Shown: positions 47,870 to 60,890, counted from the stretch's first letter. The stretch: DNA of 64,000 nt from Coriaria nepalensis (GCA_027186245.1 CP114482.1:34987209-35051208), one strand, 5' to 3'. Translations and numbers: made by a program. Notes: generated by a model from the letters alone, not told the origin.

Positions 47870-48667
47870 TTAAAATGAGTAGCTATGGAATTGTCAAGAA
47901 ATTGCATTATGCAATATAAAATGAATTTTAAGAAAAAGCAATGTATGAGTCAAGCAACATTATACGATAGAAATTAACTTAAGAAACGAGATAAGATTGA
48001 AGTTGGTATCAAAATTCTTCTTTTTAATACATATCATTTCATTGCAAGAAAATACTCATAATATTTTGCTTAAAAGAACTAGTAAATTAAAAAGAAGAAA
48101 GATTAATAGTATTCTTAATCAGAGTTTTACCCTGTGATGCTTGAGAAGCTCGAGGATACCAAGAACAATATCATTGACGTAGCAAAACCCAGAAGCCTCA
48201 GACTTCTTGGCGTGGTGGAGCCCACCGGCCCAATTAAGAGCGATATCAGCGTCACCGAAATTAAGTTTGACAGCGGCGCCGATAGAACCTCCGGCAGAAA
48301 TTTGACAGAATCCGAACAGTCCGTCGAAAGCAGGACAATCCCCTCCGACATTGAATTTCTTCAGGTGACGAGAAAATGTCAGCTCGGAGAGAGTTTCTGG
48401 ACTAACGGAAGCGAGAAAATCGACGTATTCTGGGGAGTGAAATCGGCGGATGTCTTCAGAACGGGCTGGATAAGGCCGGTTGATCTCCATCCGGCGGTTA
48501 AGACCGTAGTGGACGATGAGATTGTGAGCCATACGGATTCTGTGCGGCTTCATCGGATGGCGTTGGCCATAGTAGTAGTCACCGATCGTAGGTTCGTAGA
48601 AATAGGTCACTCTGCGCTTCGTCGCGTCGGGACCTGAAGGTAGCGAAGCTCCTCCGTTGTCCGCCAT
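45682..48667 (-). CDS. HDA6: RPD3-type class I histone deacetylase, HDA6-like
   Basis: Six exons in gene order: 48667-48131, 47336-46896, 46818-46676, 46111-46021, 45920-45820, 45736-45682; 455 aa, Arabidopsis HDA6 being about 471. It removes acetyl groups from histone lysines and, in Arabidopsis, acts in transposon and rDNA silencing. Conserved blocks: [20 protein letters not shown] near the start, [16 protein letters not shown] with His151/His152, [11 protein letters not shown] with zinc ligands D187 and H189, [11 protein letters not shown] with D275, and [14 protein letters not shown] with Tyr314. The N-terminus [14 protein letters not shown] matches HDA6 rather than HDA19. The acidic C-terminal tail ([17 protein letters not shown] ... 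[10 protein letters not shown]) is shorter than in Arabidopsis. The frame is open 21 codons upstream of the chosen Met, but [14 protein letters not shown] is the family start. Confidence 0.95.
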
Positions 48668-49480
48668 CTCTCTCTCTCTTGCAGAAGGACGAAGGGAGCT
48701 CCGCGAGTAAGAAGAGACTGATGAAAGCAAGAGAAAACTGTGGGCGAAGATGAATTCTTTGCGGGCTTTATAGTATAGGAGAGGCCCGGGAAAGTAAGGG
48801 CTGTTAGTTAGTTAGTCAGTTAGTTAGTTAGTTAGTTAATTAACGGTCCTAAAAGTGATTGTGGGCCCTCTGATTCTTTTTGTTTACAGCCCAACTAGAC
48901 CCAAATATAGGTGGGTGCATCTAATTTATATGGCAAAAAGCAACCAATATTGAGACTAGGTGTGGCCCAAATTGTAATAAGCCCATGAACTATAGACTAC
49001 TTTTTATTAGTGCTCTAGCTGAATTGACCTATTTGCAAAGCTCGGCTTGAGCTCGGCTATTCTATGCTTGAACTAAGTTTTGAATTTAAATAAATTAACG
49101 AATTGATCTTGAGGATTATATTATTTGGCTCGTAAAGCTCGCAAATAGTTTGATAGATAGAAAAACTTGAAATTTTTTAATTATCATTTAGGGTTAAGCT
49201 CAAGTTTGATACACTTGATTGAAATTCTATTTTTTTTTATAGCTTTTGGGACATAAATAACAAGCCCAAGAATAAAGGAAGCCTAAGCTTGAACTCGAAA
49301 AACATAATCAAACACGAGTTCGAACAAAAATATTAGGAACTCAAAACTAGCTCGATATAAAAATAATATGAAGAATTAGCAATTTTGCAATAAGCAACAA
49401 TTTTAGAGTAAAATTTACTCTACTAACTAATATATAATACCCCCTCTTCTCTCCCTATATTCTTCTCTCTAAACCTAGAC
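48668..49480. other. HDA6 5' flank
   Basis: A short CT-rich leader precedes the start codon. A (GTTA)n microsatellite at 48803-48840 lies 135 bp upstream. Beyond it are TGGGCCC and GGCCC boxes (near 48864 and 48964), then AT-rich DNA. Confidence 0.5.
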
Positions 49481-51660
49481 CAAGCGCCGCCAGCTCCGAG
49501 GTCCTCCTTGCTTGGGAGCTTAAGAGTAAGGACCTTGACCATTTCATCTCTCTTGAATTCCTTTCATCTTGTTTTGATATTTGTTTCCTTATTTTTAGAA
49601 GTTTTTTCGATGTTCTATTGAGTTTAGTTCAACGATAGTATATTTCCGTCATAAATTCTTAGGTATGTTAATGGCGAGTTATGAAGTACTATGGAGAAGA
49701 TAAAGAAACAAACATCTATGATATTTCTGATAAAAAAAATTTAACGGGTATTATTAAGTAATGAATTTTATTGGTTTTGTTAATAAAGAGATAATATTTG
49801 AATTAGATAATTTTCTTAGAAGTTTGTTCATAAAGTTTAAAGTATTAAATATTATGTTCTTGAACAAGTCTCAAATTTTAAAAGATGTTGTATTAATTGA
49901 TGGGTATATACTAAGCATAGTCATTCGGATATAGATTTACCACTTGGTGTAGCTCTTTGAAACATAAAAACAAAACTAATCAACTGAGAAAAATACTGTA
50001 TTTGCTCAACATATTTTCTGCAACACAAAGTAGAGGAAGAAACCATGATATAAAGAAGATTTCGGTCTAGAGCTTCATTAAAGTGTTTGGGACAACTCTC
50101 CAATTGTTTTGTCAACAATGCCTTCATCATACTTTTTCTCTTCTCGGGTTTGATTATATTCATTAGTCTGCATTATGGTTGCTTTGGTAATCGGTTTTGC
50201 CATTCCTCCACAGTGATCAGCATGAAACCCTCGGTGGTTTCATTTATAGGAGGAAGAATCAACTGGCAACTTTAAGGTACAAGAGCGTACAATTTACTGT
50301 TACAAGCAACTTTTAAACAAATTCTTTCTCCTCGACAACTAGGGATAATCGAAGAACACCAAAAATTACTAAAATTATTAGACTTATCAAGTAAATATAA
50401 AATTAAGAATGACTTGTGAGAATGATGATAATCTTCGAAGGAACAGCCGATATTACCCAGAACCGGAAAGAAAACGAGATGCAAAATTGCAAATGACAAG
50501 CAAATGTTATTAGCAGGAGGAGGATTCTACGCAAAATGGCGAAAAACCTAAGTTGGGTGTCCGAGGCCAGAACACGTGCGGATACGGAGAAAAAAAAATG
50601 AAAGTGTAGGTTAGGGCTTAGTAAATTGAAACGGACGGTCCAAATTAGATTATAAACAATTAACGGATAAGATTGGGTAATGTTAGTTCCTACGATAGAT
50701 GGGGTATGATAGGATCCCCTGACCCCAACCCAAGGTTTTCTTTTCTAGCAGAAGAAAAATAATGACAATTTTCTAATTAATGAAGTGAATCTTTTATTAC
50801 TTAAAAGAAATTCAAAGACTAAACAAGATTTGCAACACTAAAGTAGAAGATAAGTGGGGACCAAAGTGACGAAAAGATGTTTATTGGAAGGTTATAAATC
50901 TAAAAAGTAAAACATATTGGTGTCAAATCGTAAAAAGAAAAAAAGTTAATCGATTGGAGACGGGAAAGTTAAACAGGGGGGGGGGGGGTCATCTTAGGAA
51001 AGCTAAGCTGCTTTCTAGGGTTGGGATTTGACAGTGGAAGCTATTTTGTTCTCACGGCACTCTAATTGCAACTTTAGACTTGATTAACAAATTTGTTTGT
51101 GGGGACTTGGAATCTTGAAATTATACAAACTTGATAGAGGAGTTGAAACGAGATAATAGCCCCAAATTGAAGTTAGCTCAAGACAATCAATCATGTGATA
51201 AGATGTGATCCACGCAAACAAATTAAGCAATACACAAATTGTTGGTGGTTGTAAGCGTTGATGATCATTTAAAATGCATTTTACTTGAACATTTTTTATC
51301 GGATATATAATATTTTTATTCACCGTAAATTAATAATCATCTTAAAAGTCCAAATTTTTTAAAAAAATAAGTTCAATTACATTATCTAATATTAAGAATC
51401 TTAATATTATCCATCACGTATAAGTTTTTAATGGTTCATAAACTTAAGAGTCTTGTACATGCAAGAAGATGATAAATAATATAGTACAAAAGCATATAAT
51501 AAGGTACATAAATTACTCGATTATATTATCTATTACCGAGAATCCTTAATATTATCTATTTTAAAATTATAATAATGTGTTTGAAAAATAGATTTCGTTA
51601 AGGGGAAGCTTAGATTTCTACTCTTGTTGAGCTCAAATAGCACATATATAAATATAGTAT
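49481..51660. other. Intergenic, unassigned
   Basis: A short GC-richer stretch at 49480-49530 looks like an exon edge (ends GAGCTTAAGAGTAAGG) but leads nowhere. At 49921-50275 the minus strand has an 80-aa ORF beginning MNIIKPEKRKSMMKALLTKQ, preceded in the same frame by ETTEGFMLITVEEWQNRLPK and a stop. It looks like a decayed coding fragment, but I recognise no family. A G13 run is at 50976-50988. Confidence 0.4.
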
Positions 51661-51678
51661 TAACTAATCTTGCACTAT

Positions 51679-51805
51679 GTTCACTTGTCGTGAAACGAAA
51701 GCCTACAGTCATATTGTAAGAGAAAAACAAGAAGCATAGATAAAATTGACAATGTTCACCTGTCGTGAAATGAAAGGCTACTATCATATTGTAAGAGAAA
51801 AACAA
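51679..51805. repeat. 74-bp tandem duplication
   Basis: TGTTCACTTGTCGTGAAACG...GTAAGAGAAAAACAA at 51679-51730 recurs as 51753-51805 with four or five substitutions, a 74-bp period. The second copy overlaps a 100-aa plus ORF that has no other sign of being coding. Confidence 0.75.
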
Positions 51806-54800
51806 CGTGAATATATTAATTTGACAAGAAACACATTTATTTTATTATATCTATTGTTATTTAATGTGGAGAAAAAGCAACAAAGTCATGGTGCAAAGGA
51901 CCTAATGATTTGGGAGAAGAAGGATGAAGGAAGAGAAATGAGAGGGGGAGGAGGAGGAGAGGGTGTCCAAAACTTTACTTTCATTTCACTATCATTCTGT
52001 GATGATCATCATCTCTTGAAAAGGAAGCTTTATTATTGTTGGCTTTGAAAAGGGCTTGCCTTTCTAAGAAAATACCACAGGTTTTCCATTCCTTTATTGT
52101 CTCTCCTCAACCCTACTACTACATACATCATAATGCTTTTTTTTTTTTTTTTAATTAATAAATGGTAATAGCTCTCTCCATTTTTGGTGTAGAAAACGAA
52201 AAAAAAAAAAAAAAAAAAATTCTGTAATGAATCTTTCCTTTTTTTTTCTTGTGGGGATTTGTCCAAAAAATTAAGGTCCTCAACTTTTCCGAACAAATTT
52301 TCGAGTTGAAATGGGAAAGAAAAAAAAAAAAAAGAAGTCGAAATGATGAAATATTAATTATTTTTTTTTACATGATTTATCAAAAATAACAAAGCGAATA
52401 ATATGGACTACTTGAAACTTATGAGAAATTATGAAAGCGTTTTAGCCCCTCAAATAGAATATAAAAGTTTTTTTTTCTAAGCATTTTATTCTATTAGCTC
52501 AAAACTCAATTAACTTAATATACATTAAAGTTTTAGAATACAGAAAATAATATACTATAAAGTATTATCGCATGTGTTATTGCATATGTAATTTGCATAT
52601 GTAAAAGATGTCAAATGGTACATATAACTATCATATAAGGAATATTGACATCTTTTACATTATAAATACACATGATGTATTTTAGATTATAGTCCACATA
52701 AACTTTCTAATATTATAATTTTTACCACTATAAAATAAATTTATAAATGTTTTATTTATATAATCTAATATTCTCATAAATCTTTTTCATATATAATTAA
52801 GATTAATGTTTAATGAATTATTCTTATAAAATAAAATGTGATTTAGTTATTTAAAGTTTTTCAAAATATTAGAATTCAAATAATAATATTATTATTAATT
52901 TTAAATATCCTAAATATATAAAATTTTATAAAATTTTATAAAATTTTAATGATTTATTTAATTTCTTAATTCTAATCTTGTTTTTTTTTTATATAATCAA
53001 ACACAAAATTCTAATCTTACATATTTTATTTATTTATTATGGTTTTTTGTTATAATATACTTCTACCGTATCGTACTCCCAGATCTTATGGATTTTAGCC
53101 CCAGATTTTAACTCTGTTACTATATATCGAAAATATGAATATTAAAAATTAAATATATAAAAAAAATGAGTCATTTAATTTATTATTAATTAATTTTGAG
53201 TTAAAAACTAAAAATGTAGAGAAATAGTCTAATTATTTTTTATTTTTTTTTAAATGTATAATATCCAAGTATAAATTAAGTAAAGGGTTATTAAATGTTT
53301 TCTTTAAACCATAGTTATATGTTATATATATATATTCCATTTACAATATTATTATTATTTCACATCCGACAAGTTGATCTTTCACGTGCGAAGGAAGATG
53401 TTCATGGCCCTAAAATAAAATTTTCGTAATCATAATTATTTGCAAAATACACAGAATTTCAAAGATCTCTCTCTCTCTCTCTCTCTTCAAAAGCAAGCAA
53501 ACAAAAATTACCGTCGATCGATGAAAATGATTATGTCCACGTTGCATTGCATGTCAATTTCGTTGAATAATAAGTCAACGGAAAATATAAGGTGTTCCAT
53601 ACATTATAAGGTTGGTGTGTTTCGAAGCATGGAATCATTGTTATTGTGAAAATATTTTATCGATCGAAGACATACAAATTCAAATAGTATAGATTAGTCG
53701 TCGTATCGGGTTTATAGGATGTAACAAGCTTAGCTGGCTACGTATATAACTATGATTATTTAACAATTACATTATTAAGAATATATTTAGAATTTTTAAA
53801 ATAATTAATATATAAAAAATAAGTTTATTATTTTTATTATTAATTAATTTGAAGAGAAAAGTTTAAATTTTTATGTAAATAAAATAAATAAATGAAAAAT
53901 TTATTCTTAAAAGTATTATCCGACGTGGAAATGTGGGTAGTGGAAACAACTAGCTATCTATATATCATAGTTTTCAATCATTGAAATACTTTATAGATAT
54001 ACATTGGTTTATGATTTTGCTAGACAAGCTTTGGCTAGTTATCTGTCAATTTTCAAAAATAGTTACCAAATCATTGACAGTCATTTTCTTGGAAGAAAAA
54101 AATTGTAATTTTGTGAAAATTATATTACGAGATAGATATCTTAGGTTATGGGTTAGAAAATATGGGATGAAATAAAAAATAATAAATAAATAGATAATTA
54201 AGAGTTTTACTGTATTTCGCACGAATGTAGTATTTAGTATCATTATCGCTCGTAGATGTTTTAAACGGTTCGGAAACAAAACAACCTCCGATCAATCTTA
54301 CAAGCTGTTCTGACCACCCCATAGCCAAAACAATTTTCTTCCCTTATTACATGGCAGAATTGAATCTCCGAACATGAAACCTATTTCTAGCTTGTTGAAC
54401 CAATTTGGTAATTTCTACGATCTTCCTACGAATGAATCACTGTTTTTACGACAGCCCCTATCGCCGCTAATAATTCATTTCCGATACATCCGGTTATGCC
54501 GATATGTTTAGAGAACACCGGCCAAATGATCCCAAGTTCATCCCTCAAGACTCCTGTTCCTGCCTTCTCCGATCGGAGACTGTATCTACCGCGCCATCGA
54601 CATTAAACTAATTCACTCCATCTACACGAACGAAATGATATGATTCAAATATATCATGATGTTTTTATTCTCTTCATGAAATTGAAGTTTGTATGAACAA
54701 TGAAAAAAAAAAAAAAAAAAAACCGTAACCACCAAAAAATTAATCTTGTTATAATGTAATATGAATTTTTATGTCTTAAGATCGAGTCAAATAAAAGCAT

Positions 54801-55284
54801 AGGGACCACACACTTGATAGAATATTGCCTGTCGCCTGACTTTTGAAATGTTTTGTAATCATTCTTTGTTTTTGTGTGTTATTTATAATCATAGCTCATA
54901 AAATATATATGTTATATTTAACTCCCATAAATTAAAACATGCTCTTAAATCTTTCCAATGCTTATAGTAGCTGGCACGCAAGCCCCATTCTAACTTTACG
55001 AGCATATATATATATATCTTTTTAATCTCATTTTAATTTCTTAATATATATGGTAATTAAATTATATCACATATTATTACTATATGGTTAAATTATAGTA
55101 ATAAAAATTTAGAATTCAACCGACCATGACTTTAATATGGCTCTCAACAACTTTGGAAACTCATTCGACCAATAACTTATTCTATTGAGTATTGAGTAAT
55201 GAGCGTGACGATTTACTCAATTAAGGAATAAAATCTACTTCAAATGTAATGCAATTTGCAATCATTTATCATTCTAAACTTAGT

Positions 55285-55334
<50 letters not shown>

Positions 55335-55950
55335 TTCCCATGCCAAGCATAATTTGATCTTCTTTCATGATCATAATGTACTATTTTCAAAGTATGTCTA
55401 ATGAGATAGTTAGCTATACTCGATTAGTTTTCCGTACCAAGGGCTATATGATAGTTAGTAATTAGTATATTGATTAATGTCATGTAAACATGTTCGCTAT
55501 TGTCTTTATAAACTCTTTATAGTACAAGGTAGTAAACTATAAGGCTCTAATAATAATAATAATAATTAGATGTGTAATTATAATATATTTTAATCTTGAT
55601 AAGTACACGTTTATTGAGATTTCTTAAGAACCAATCCATTCTTATTCAAAAGCAGCTAGCTAGGACCAGATTTGCTTACAACCCACTTGATTGCTTCACC
55701 CTCTTCCTCTCTCTCTCTCTCTCTTCCTCCCTCCATAACTTGAATTCTAAGTATGATTTTGTACTTCTTTTATTTATTTATTTATATTTAGATAATCAGA
55801 AATTGTTGTTTAACAGACATAAATTCTCCAACTCCCCCATCCTTGTCCGAAAGCATTCGGAGCTCATAGAGCTATTAGCTACTAACTTTCCCGAGAAAAT
55901 AACATTTTCTCTCGCCAAACAAAAACAACAGCAATATATCTGTTGTTTTC
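51806..55950. other. Large intergenic region upstream of the MYB gene
   Basis: Extremely AT-rich between 52380 and 53400 and again 53750-54200. It holds a 16-bp perfect inverted repeat (arms 52599-52614 and 52645-52660), several A/T homopolymers and an (AT)18 run at 55290-55326. A CT-rich run at 55700-55735 probably belongs to the MYB 5'UTR. Short ORFs such as 55596-56009 overlap the MYB exon in another frame and are not supported. Confidence 0.5.
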
Positions 55951-57284
55951 ATGGGACGCCATTCTTGTTGTGTGAAGCAGAAACTGAGGAAAGGTCTTTG
56001 GTCGCCTGAAGAAGATGAAAAGCTTTTTAATTACATTACAAGATTTGGCCTTGGATGCTGGAGTTCAGTTCCAAAACAAGCTGGTTACTAAATTACATCT
56101 CATTGCATTGCCTTAACTTTTTTTTTTCCCCAAATGTTTGATCAAATTAGTTTCCTGCAGATTTGCAAAGATGTGGGAAGAGTTGTAGGTTGAGGTGGAT
56201 CAATTACTTGAGGCCTGACTTGAAGAGAGGAATGTTTTCTCAACAAGAAGAAGAACTCATTATTAGTCTTCATGAAGTTTTGGGCAATAGGTAATATTTT
56301 TCCCGTCATTTTACGTTACCGTATATCTAGTCATATCTAATTTCTACGTCGTATCGTACGTTTCCGTTCGGAAAGTAGAATGTTAGTAATTGTAAATTGT
56401 CTGGGTGTGAAGTAAACTAGATTTCATTTTGAGGGTCTTCTAATTTTAATCAATGATTGGTTTGTTTTGGTGTTAATTGAACTAGCAGGTGGGCTCAGAT
56501 TGCAGCACAGTTACCAGGAAGAACAGACAATGAGATTAAGAACTTTTGGAATTCGTGTTTGAAGAAGAAGCTAATGAAGCAAGGCATTGATCCAACAACC
56601 CACAAACCAATTTCGAGTGAGACGGAATCGCCCAAGGAGAAGAAAATTTTCCGGGAAAGTATCGAATTTTCTCAAGCAGTACCAAATCATCAAACACTTT
56701 CACGAGGACCGGCATTTCTTGTCAACGATCAATACTCAAACTATTATGATCAAGATCAAGTGATCAACAATAAACAAGCATTTGATTCAATCTCCTACCT
56801 TGAATCTCAACTGGGTCTTGACGATCATCAATTACCGTATAATGATTCACATTTTGCAGGTCAATATGATCAAAATCAGTACTCAAATTTTGAGACAAAG
56901 TATTCCATCAACTTTGGAGCATTAGATAACATTTCAGTACCGATTATTTCAACAAGTACTACTTCCGGGATGGCTTTTTCCGACAATTCAGCTTCAAGAT
57001 TGAGTTCATTCTCATCGAATCTGAGCAATTTCAATTCCGGGATGATTAATCATATGAACAATATGGTGGAACATAATGAAGGTTTTTCTTTACTAGATGA
57101 TGCTAACTACAGCTTGCTTCAGTTTGACCATCAGGTGGATGGGATCAAATCTGCGGATTTGAAGCCGTTCTATATCGATCAGACTCCTCACAACAATTCA
57201 TCAGAAGATTTCAGTAGCTATCCGTTAACGTCAATATCAGAAGATCTAAGAGGAGGAAGTTTTGACGTTTTTCAGCACATATGA
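55951..57284 (+). CDS. R2R3-MYB transcription factor, MYB61/MYB86-like
   Basis: Three exons: 55951-56083, 56161-56290, 56489-57284; 352 aa. Introns fall at the two classical R2R3-MYB positions. R2 has Trp at 17, 37 and 57; R3 has F70 in place of the first Trp, then W89 and W108. The start [24 protein letters not shown], and [21 protein letters not shown] after R3, are typical of the MYB61/50/55/86 group, which regulates secondary-wall, mucilage and related carbon-allocation genes. The remaining 230 residues are Asn/Ser/Asp/Gln-rich and poorly conserved, as expected for an activation region. At exon junction 1 the near-invariant Gly of [10 protein letters not shown] is Asp ([10 protein letters not shown], residue 45). 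The exon 3 acceptor is a tandem TAGCAG, allowing an extra Ser codon. Confidence 0.93.
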
Positions 57285-58908
57285 AGAGTAATGTAAATTT
57301 ATTTTTCATCCATCACCTTTTTTTTTTATTTTTTTTTTATTTTTATACATAATTTCTGTCTTTAAAGAAGAACAAAATTTACGCTTAACTGTTGATAGTA
57401 ACAGGGAATGGGAATTTGATCCATACAGAAAGGAGTTTGCGATGAGTATATTACTTCTTTTTTTTTTTCCCCTCCATTTCTGTAATTGTTTTCAGAAAAG
57501 TTGAAATAATAATAAGAGTGAAACATTATATTTTATATTCTTATGTTATTTAAATTTTACGTTATATCAATTCATTATAAATACGATCTATTCAACTTCT
57601 CTATCATGTATTTGTCGTCATCACTGCAAAGTTTGTTTTTACCTTTGGTCATCAAATCTTCATTACTTATCAAGATCTTATATTTAAAATAAATATAATA
57701 AATATTTTAATAAATATTTAAAGTCTTAAATCAATACATTATAACAATTCAATCATAATATCATATATTAAAAATATAGTTCATAAATCTAATTTTAAAA
57801 CAAGTTTCGGATTCTAATTCTGAGAAGTCTGTATGAGAGGACGTAGGGTATAAGGGTACCCTCTAAAAGGCTTAGAATTAGCTGCCCCTCCCTCCAATAA
57901 TGGAGGCCGGTGCCACTGGCCAGGTTGGGTAGGGTAGGGAAGGGAAAAGTAGGGTCCACTAACATACTATATACTAGCCAACTTATTAGAAAATAGGGAT
58001 AGATAATTGAAAAAATTGTAGACTTTCTAGGATAATATAAATATATATTTCTTAATAGTTAGGATTATATATTATATGACGTGACACGAAATAATATCAA
58101 AAGTATATACCCATAATTTTATATTAAATAGAAACAACTTGCAAAATATATGTATTTAAGATCTTATAATTCTGTTGAATTATAAGCCTTTGTACTATTA
58201 AGTATTAAAGTTTACGTTTTCAAACTTTAAAAAAAAAAAAAAAAAAAAAAAAAATTTATTTGTTTTTTTGTGACTTAGACAATAAATAACTAGCCGACAT
58301 ACAAGGGGATGTTAAACTGGTTAAATACATTATTATTGAGAGACAACAAAATCTTAGTAAAATGTACTTTCTTTAACTTTTTATAAAGAAGACTTCAGAA
58401 CATGAACCGATGCTGTAAAACTGGTTATAATCTAGAAAGCTTTGAGAACACTGAGGTGGTCCCATACAGCTGCTGCTCGGCCTATTTTCCGACAGGAAAA
58501 AAAAAAAAAAACCGTGGAGAAATAATAAGTACAAAATCTACTAAAACTAGGATTAACTCTCCTAATCGTCTATAATGAGGATTTTGCGTGGTATCAAAAG
58601 TAATTTTTATTTTCTTTCTTTTTTTATAGATAAGGATTCCGTAAAAAAATTCTTTAAGAAATTGGATAGATAATGTCATTTCTCGAGAATAATAATTAAA
58701 AATTATATTAAATTTACAGATTAGATCTTTTCAGTTAAATTGTAAGGACCGGACACTCATATATCAATATCATATAATCATATTATATGAAATGCACCAA
58801 AACCAACAAAAAGACGGTTATGGCGACAAAATGGATTTAGGAGTTTATTATTGACAAAATGGATTTACAGGTTCACTAATTGTTAATGATTCTAGAACTA
58901 CTACGCCT
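57285..58908. other. Intergenic, downstream of the MYB gene
   Basis: MYB 3'UTR then AT-rich DNA with an A26 run at 58229-58254. A GC-richer patch at 57835-57960 (GGTTGGGTAGGGTAGGGAAGG) is purine-rich but not coding. Confidence 0.5.
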
Positions 58909-59689
58909 TTCTACCCCTAGGGGTGAGCAAAAAAAAAAAACTGTACCAACTGAAACTGATAATTTTTGATCGGTTTTGGTTAGTTTATTTATTAAATTTC
59001 CATTTCGGCCGATGCACTGACCAAAACGGTTTCGGTTAAATCGGTTGTAGGTTCTTCGGTCGGTTTTGATGCACTAACCAAAACACCGATTTTCTCTTTT
59101 TTTTTTTTTTTAATTATAATTTTAACCCTAGCCCCAAATTAGCCCCAAACCCCCAATTTCTATCTTTGTTTGTCATGTCTGTATAAGCTTGAGAACTATT
59201 ATTTGAGCAAAATAATTTACAAATTGATTTATGATATGTGGACTATTTTCTACATTTAGTCCTAAAAATCATTTTATGTGCTTTATGCTCATTTGCTTGA
59301 TATTGAGTTGATGAATTATGAATTAATGATATATTTAAATATTATTTTGATTATGATATTAAGATAAAATAACAATTTTAGTTGTTATAATGTTGAATTT
59401 TCTTCAAAAATAATATTAAATGAATGTAACTCTACAAAATAAATTATTAAATAATACAAAGATTACATATATCATAATATTAGTATATGCTTATCAATTA
59501 TATATATCATGATACAATTAAGTAGAAATAAAAAAAAATCGATATAAAAAATTCAAAAAATCGACCGATTTCGACCGATCTAATACCAATTCAGTTTCAC
59601 TTAATTTTTATGATCAAATTGGTGAAAATCCGTGTCAATTGTGTTTTCGGTTCAATTTTACCGAAAACCGGAACTTTGCTTACCTCTAG
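58909..59689. mobile_element. hAT-like non-autonomous element
   Basis: The ends are inverted: CTAGGGGTGAGCAAA starting at 58918 and TTTGCTTACCTCTAG ending at 59689, 13 of 15 bases matching. The body has hAT-style subterminal motifs, GGTTTTGGT/CGGTTTCGG-type on the left and CCGATTTCGACCGAT, TACCGAAAACCGG on the right. The 8-mer CTACGCCT directly follows the right end (59690-59697) and also stands at 58901-58908 on the left, eight or nine bases outside the terminal repeat; a tight-fit pair TCTACCCC/GCTACGCC matches 6 of 8. No transposase ORF. Confidence 0.68.
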
Positions 59690-59697
59690 CTACGCCT

Positions 59698-60890
59698 ACA
59701 TTACATGCAAATAATTACTACTGAAAAAATATATAAAAGACTATTGGACCATACAAGTTCTCCATAAAGGAATCGAGAATGATAATTTTTCACCATCCGG
59801 CTCAAGCACATAACTTGCTTCTTACTTTCTAAATCTAGGTTGCATTTGTAGATATGATAGATTTAATCAGCATACCACATGCCACATCAATACGAGCAAG
59901 GCAGGTACTTTTTCATCGTGTGTTATGTTATGTATATGTACTTCCATACAAGAGTTTCTCAAATCACTGATGTAATTATATATCTTCTTTTTACGTAATT
60001 TGATAAATAAAATCATCATGTATATTTACATATACCTAACTTTATTAAATAATATGATTTGATTTATCTATTATAAAAATAATACATGAATTACATTCAT
60101 ATAAAAAATTCTCAAACTCTAAAGTATATAAGAGAATGCAAATTTTCAAGGTGACAGGGGCCAACAATATCACAATGATGATAATCATAAATAAATGGCT
60201 CTAAGAGTAATTAAAGTGAAAGAAGATGATATGGTTTCTTGATATAAAAGTTAGTATCATAGCTTTTCTCCTTAAATTACGACAAGGTACCCAACAGAGA
60301 CAACTAGCTACAAGAGCAAGAGACTAATCATGTCTTAATTAATCATTGTTCATTCCATCGAAATCACAACTAAAACAGTGAACTACTAATTACGTACTTA
60401 ACGAATGAAAATCACATTCATTCCATAATTACTTCAACAAAAGTTAGGTACAACTGAAGTTTTCTATCCACTTTTTTTTCTTTTCTTCCCCCTCCCAGAA
60501 CTAATTATGTCTTTGATGTGTTGCTTATATTTCGGACATTATAAAGAGAACAGTCTTGTATCATATTTGACATCTTAGTAAACAATTTTTAAAAAATTCA
60601 CATTTAACAATTAGGTATCAACAAATCATGCTGAGACAATGTTGACCAATCATGAAACGACACGCACTTGACAGGTGACAAACGTAGCATACAACTTATA
60701 AGACCATAGAGAAAACCATGAGATTCCTGTTTGATGAGAAACAATAAGGAAAACATTATAAGCTTGAAATATGGAATACAATAATATCTGATCTTATACA
60801 TCATATGGAGGGAAGCAAATTAAGTGGATACTTACAGAAAACTACCAATTAGGTCTTTTTGAATCAAGAGGGATAGTATTCAAGTATTCG
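59698..60890. other. Intergenic, 3' side of the helicase pseudogene
   Basis: AT-rich with no supported gene. The short minus ORF at 60604-60804 shows no helicase similarity. Confidence 0.5.

Noticed and set aside
55596..56009. 137-aa ORF overlapping the MYB start
   Set aside because: Different frame from MYB exon 1; composition is that of a CT-rich 5'UTR. An upstream-ORF role cannot be excluded but has no support.
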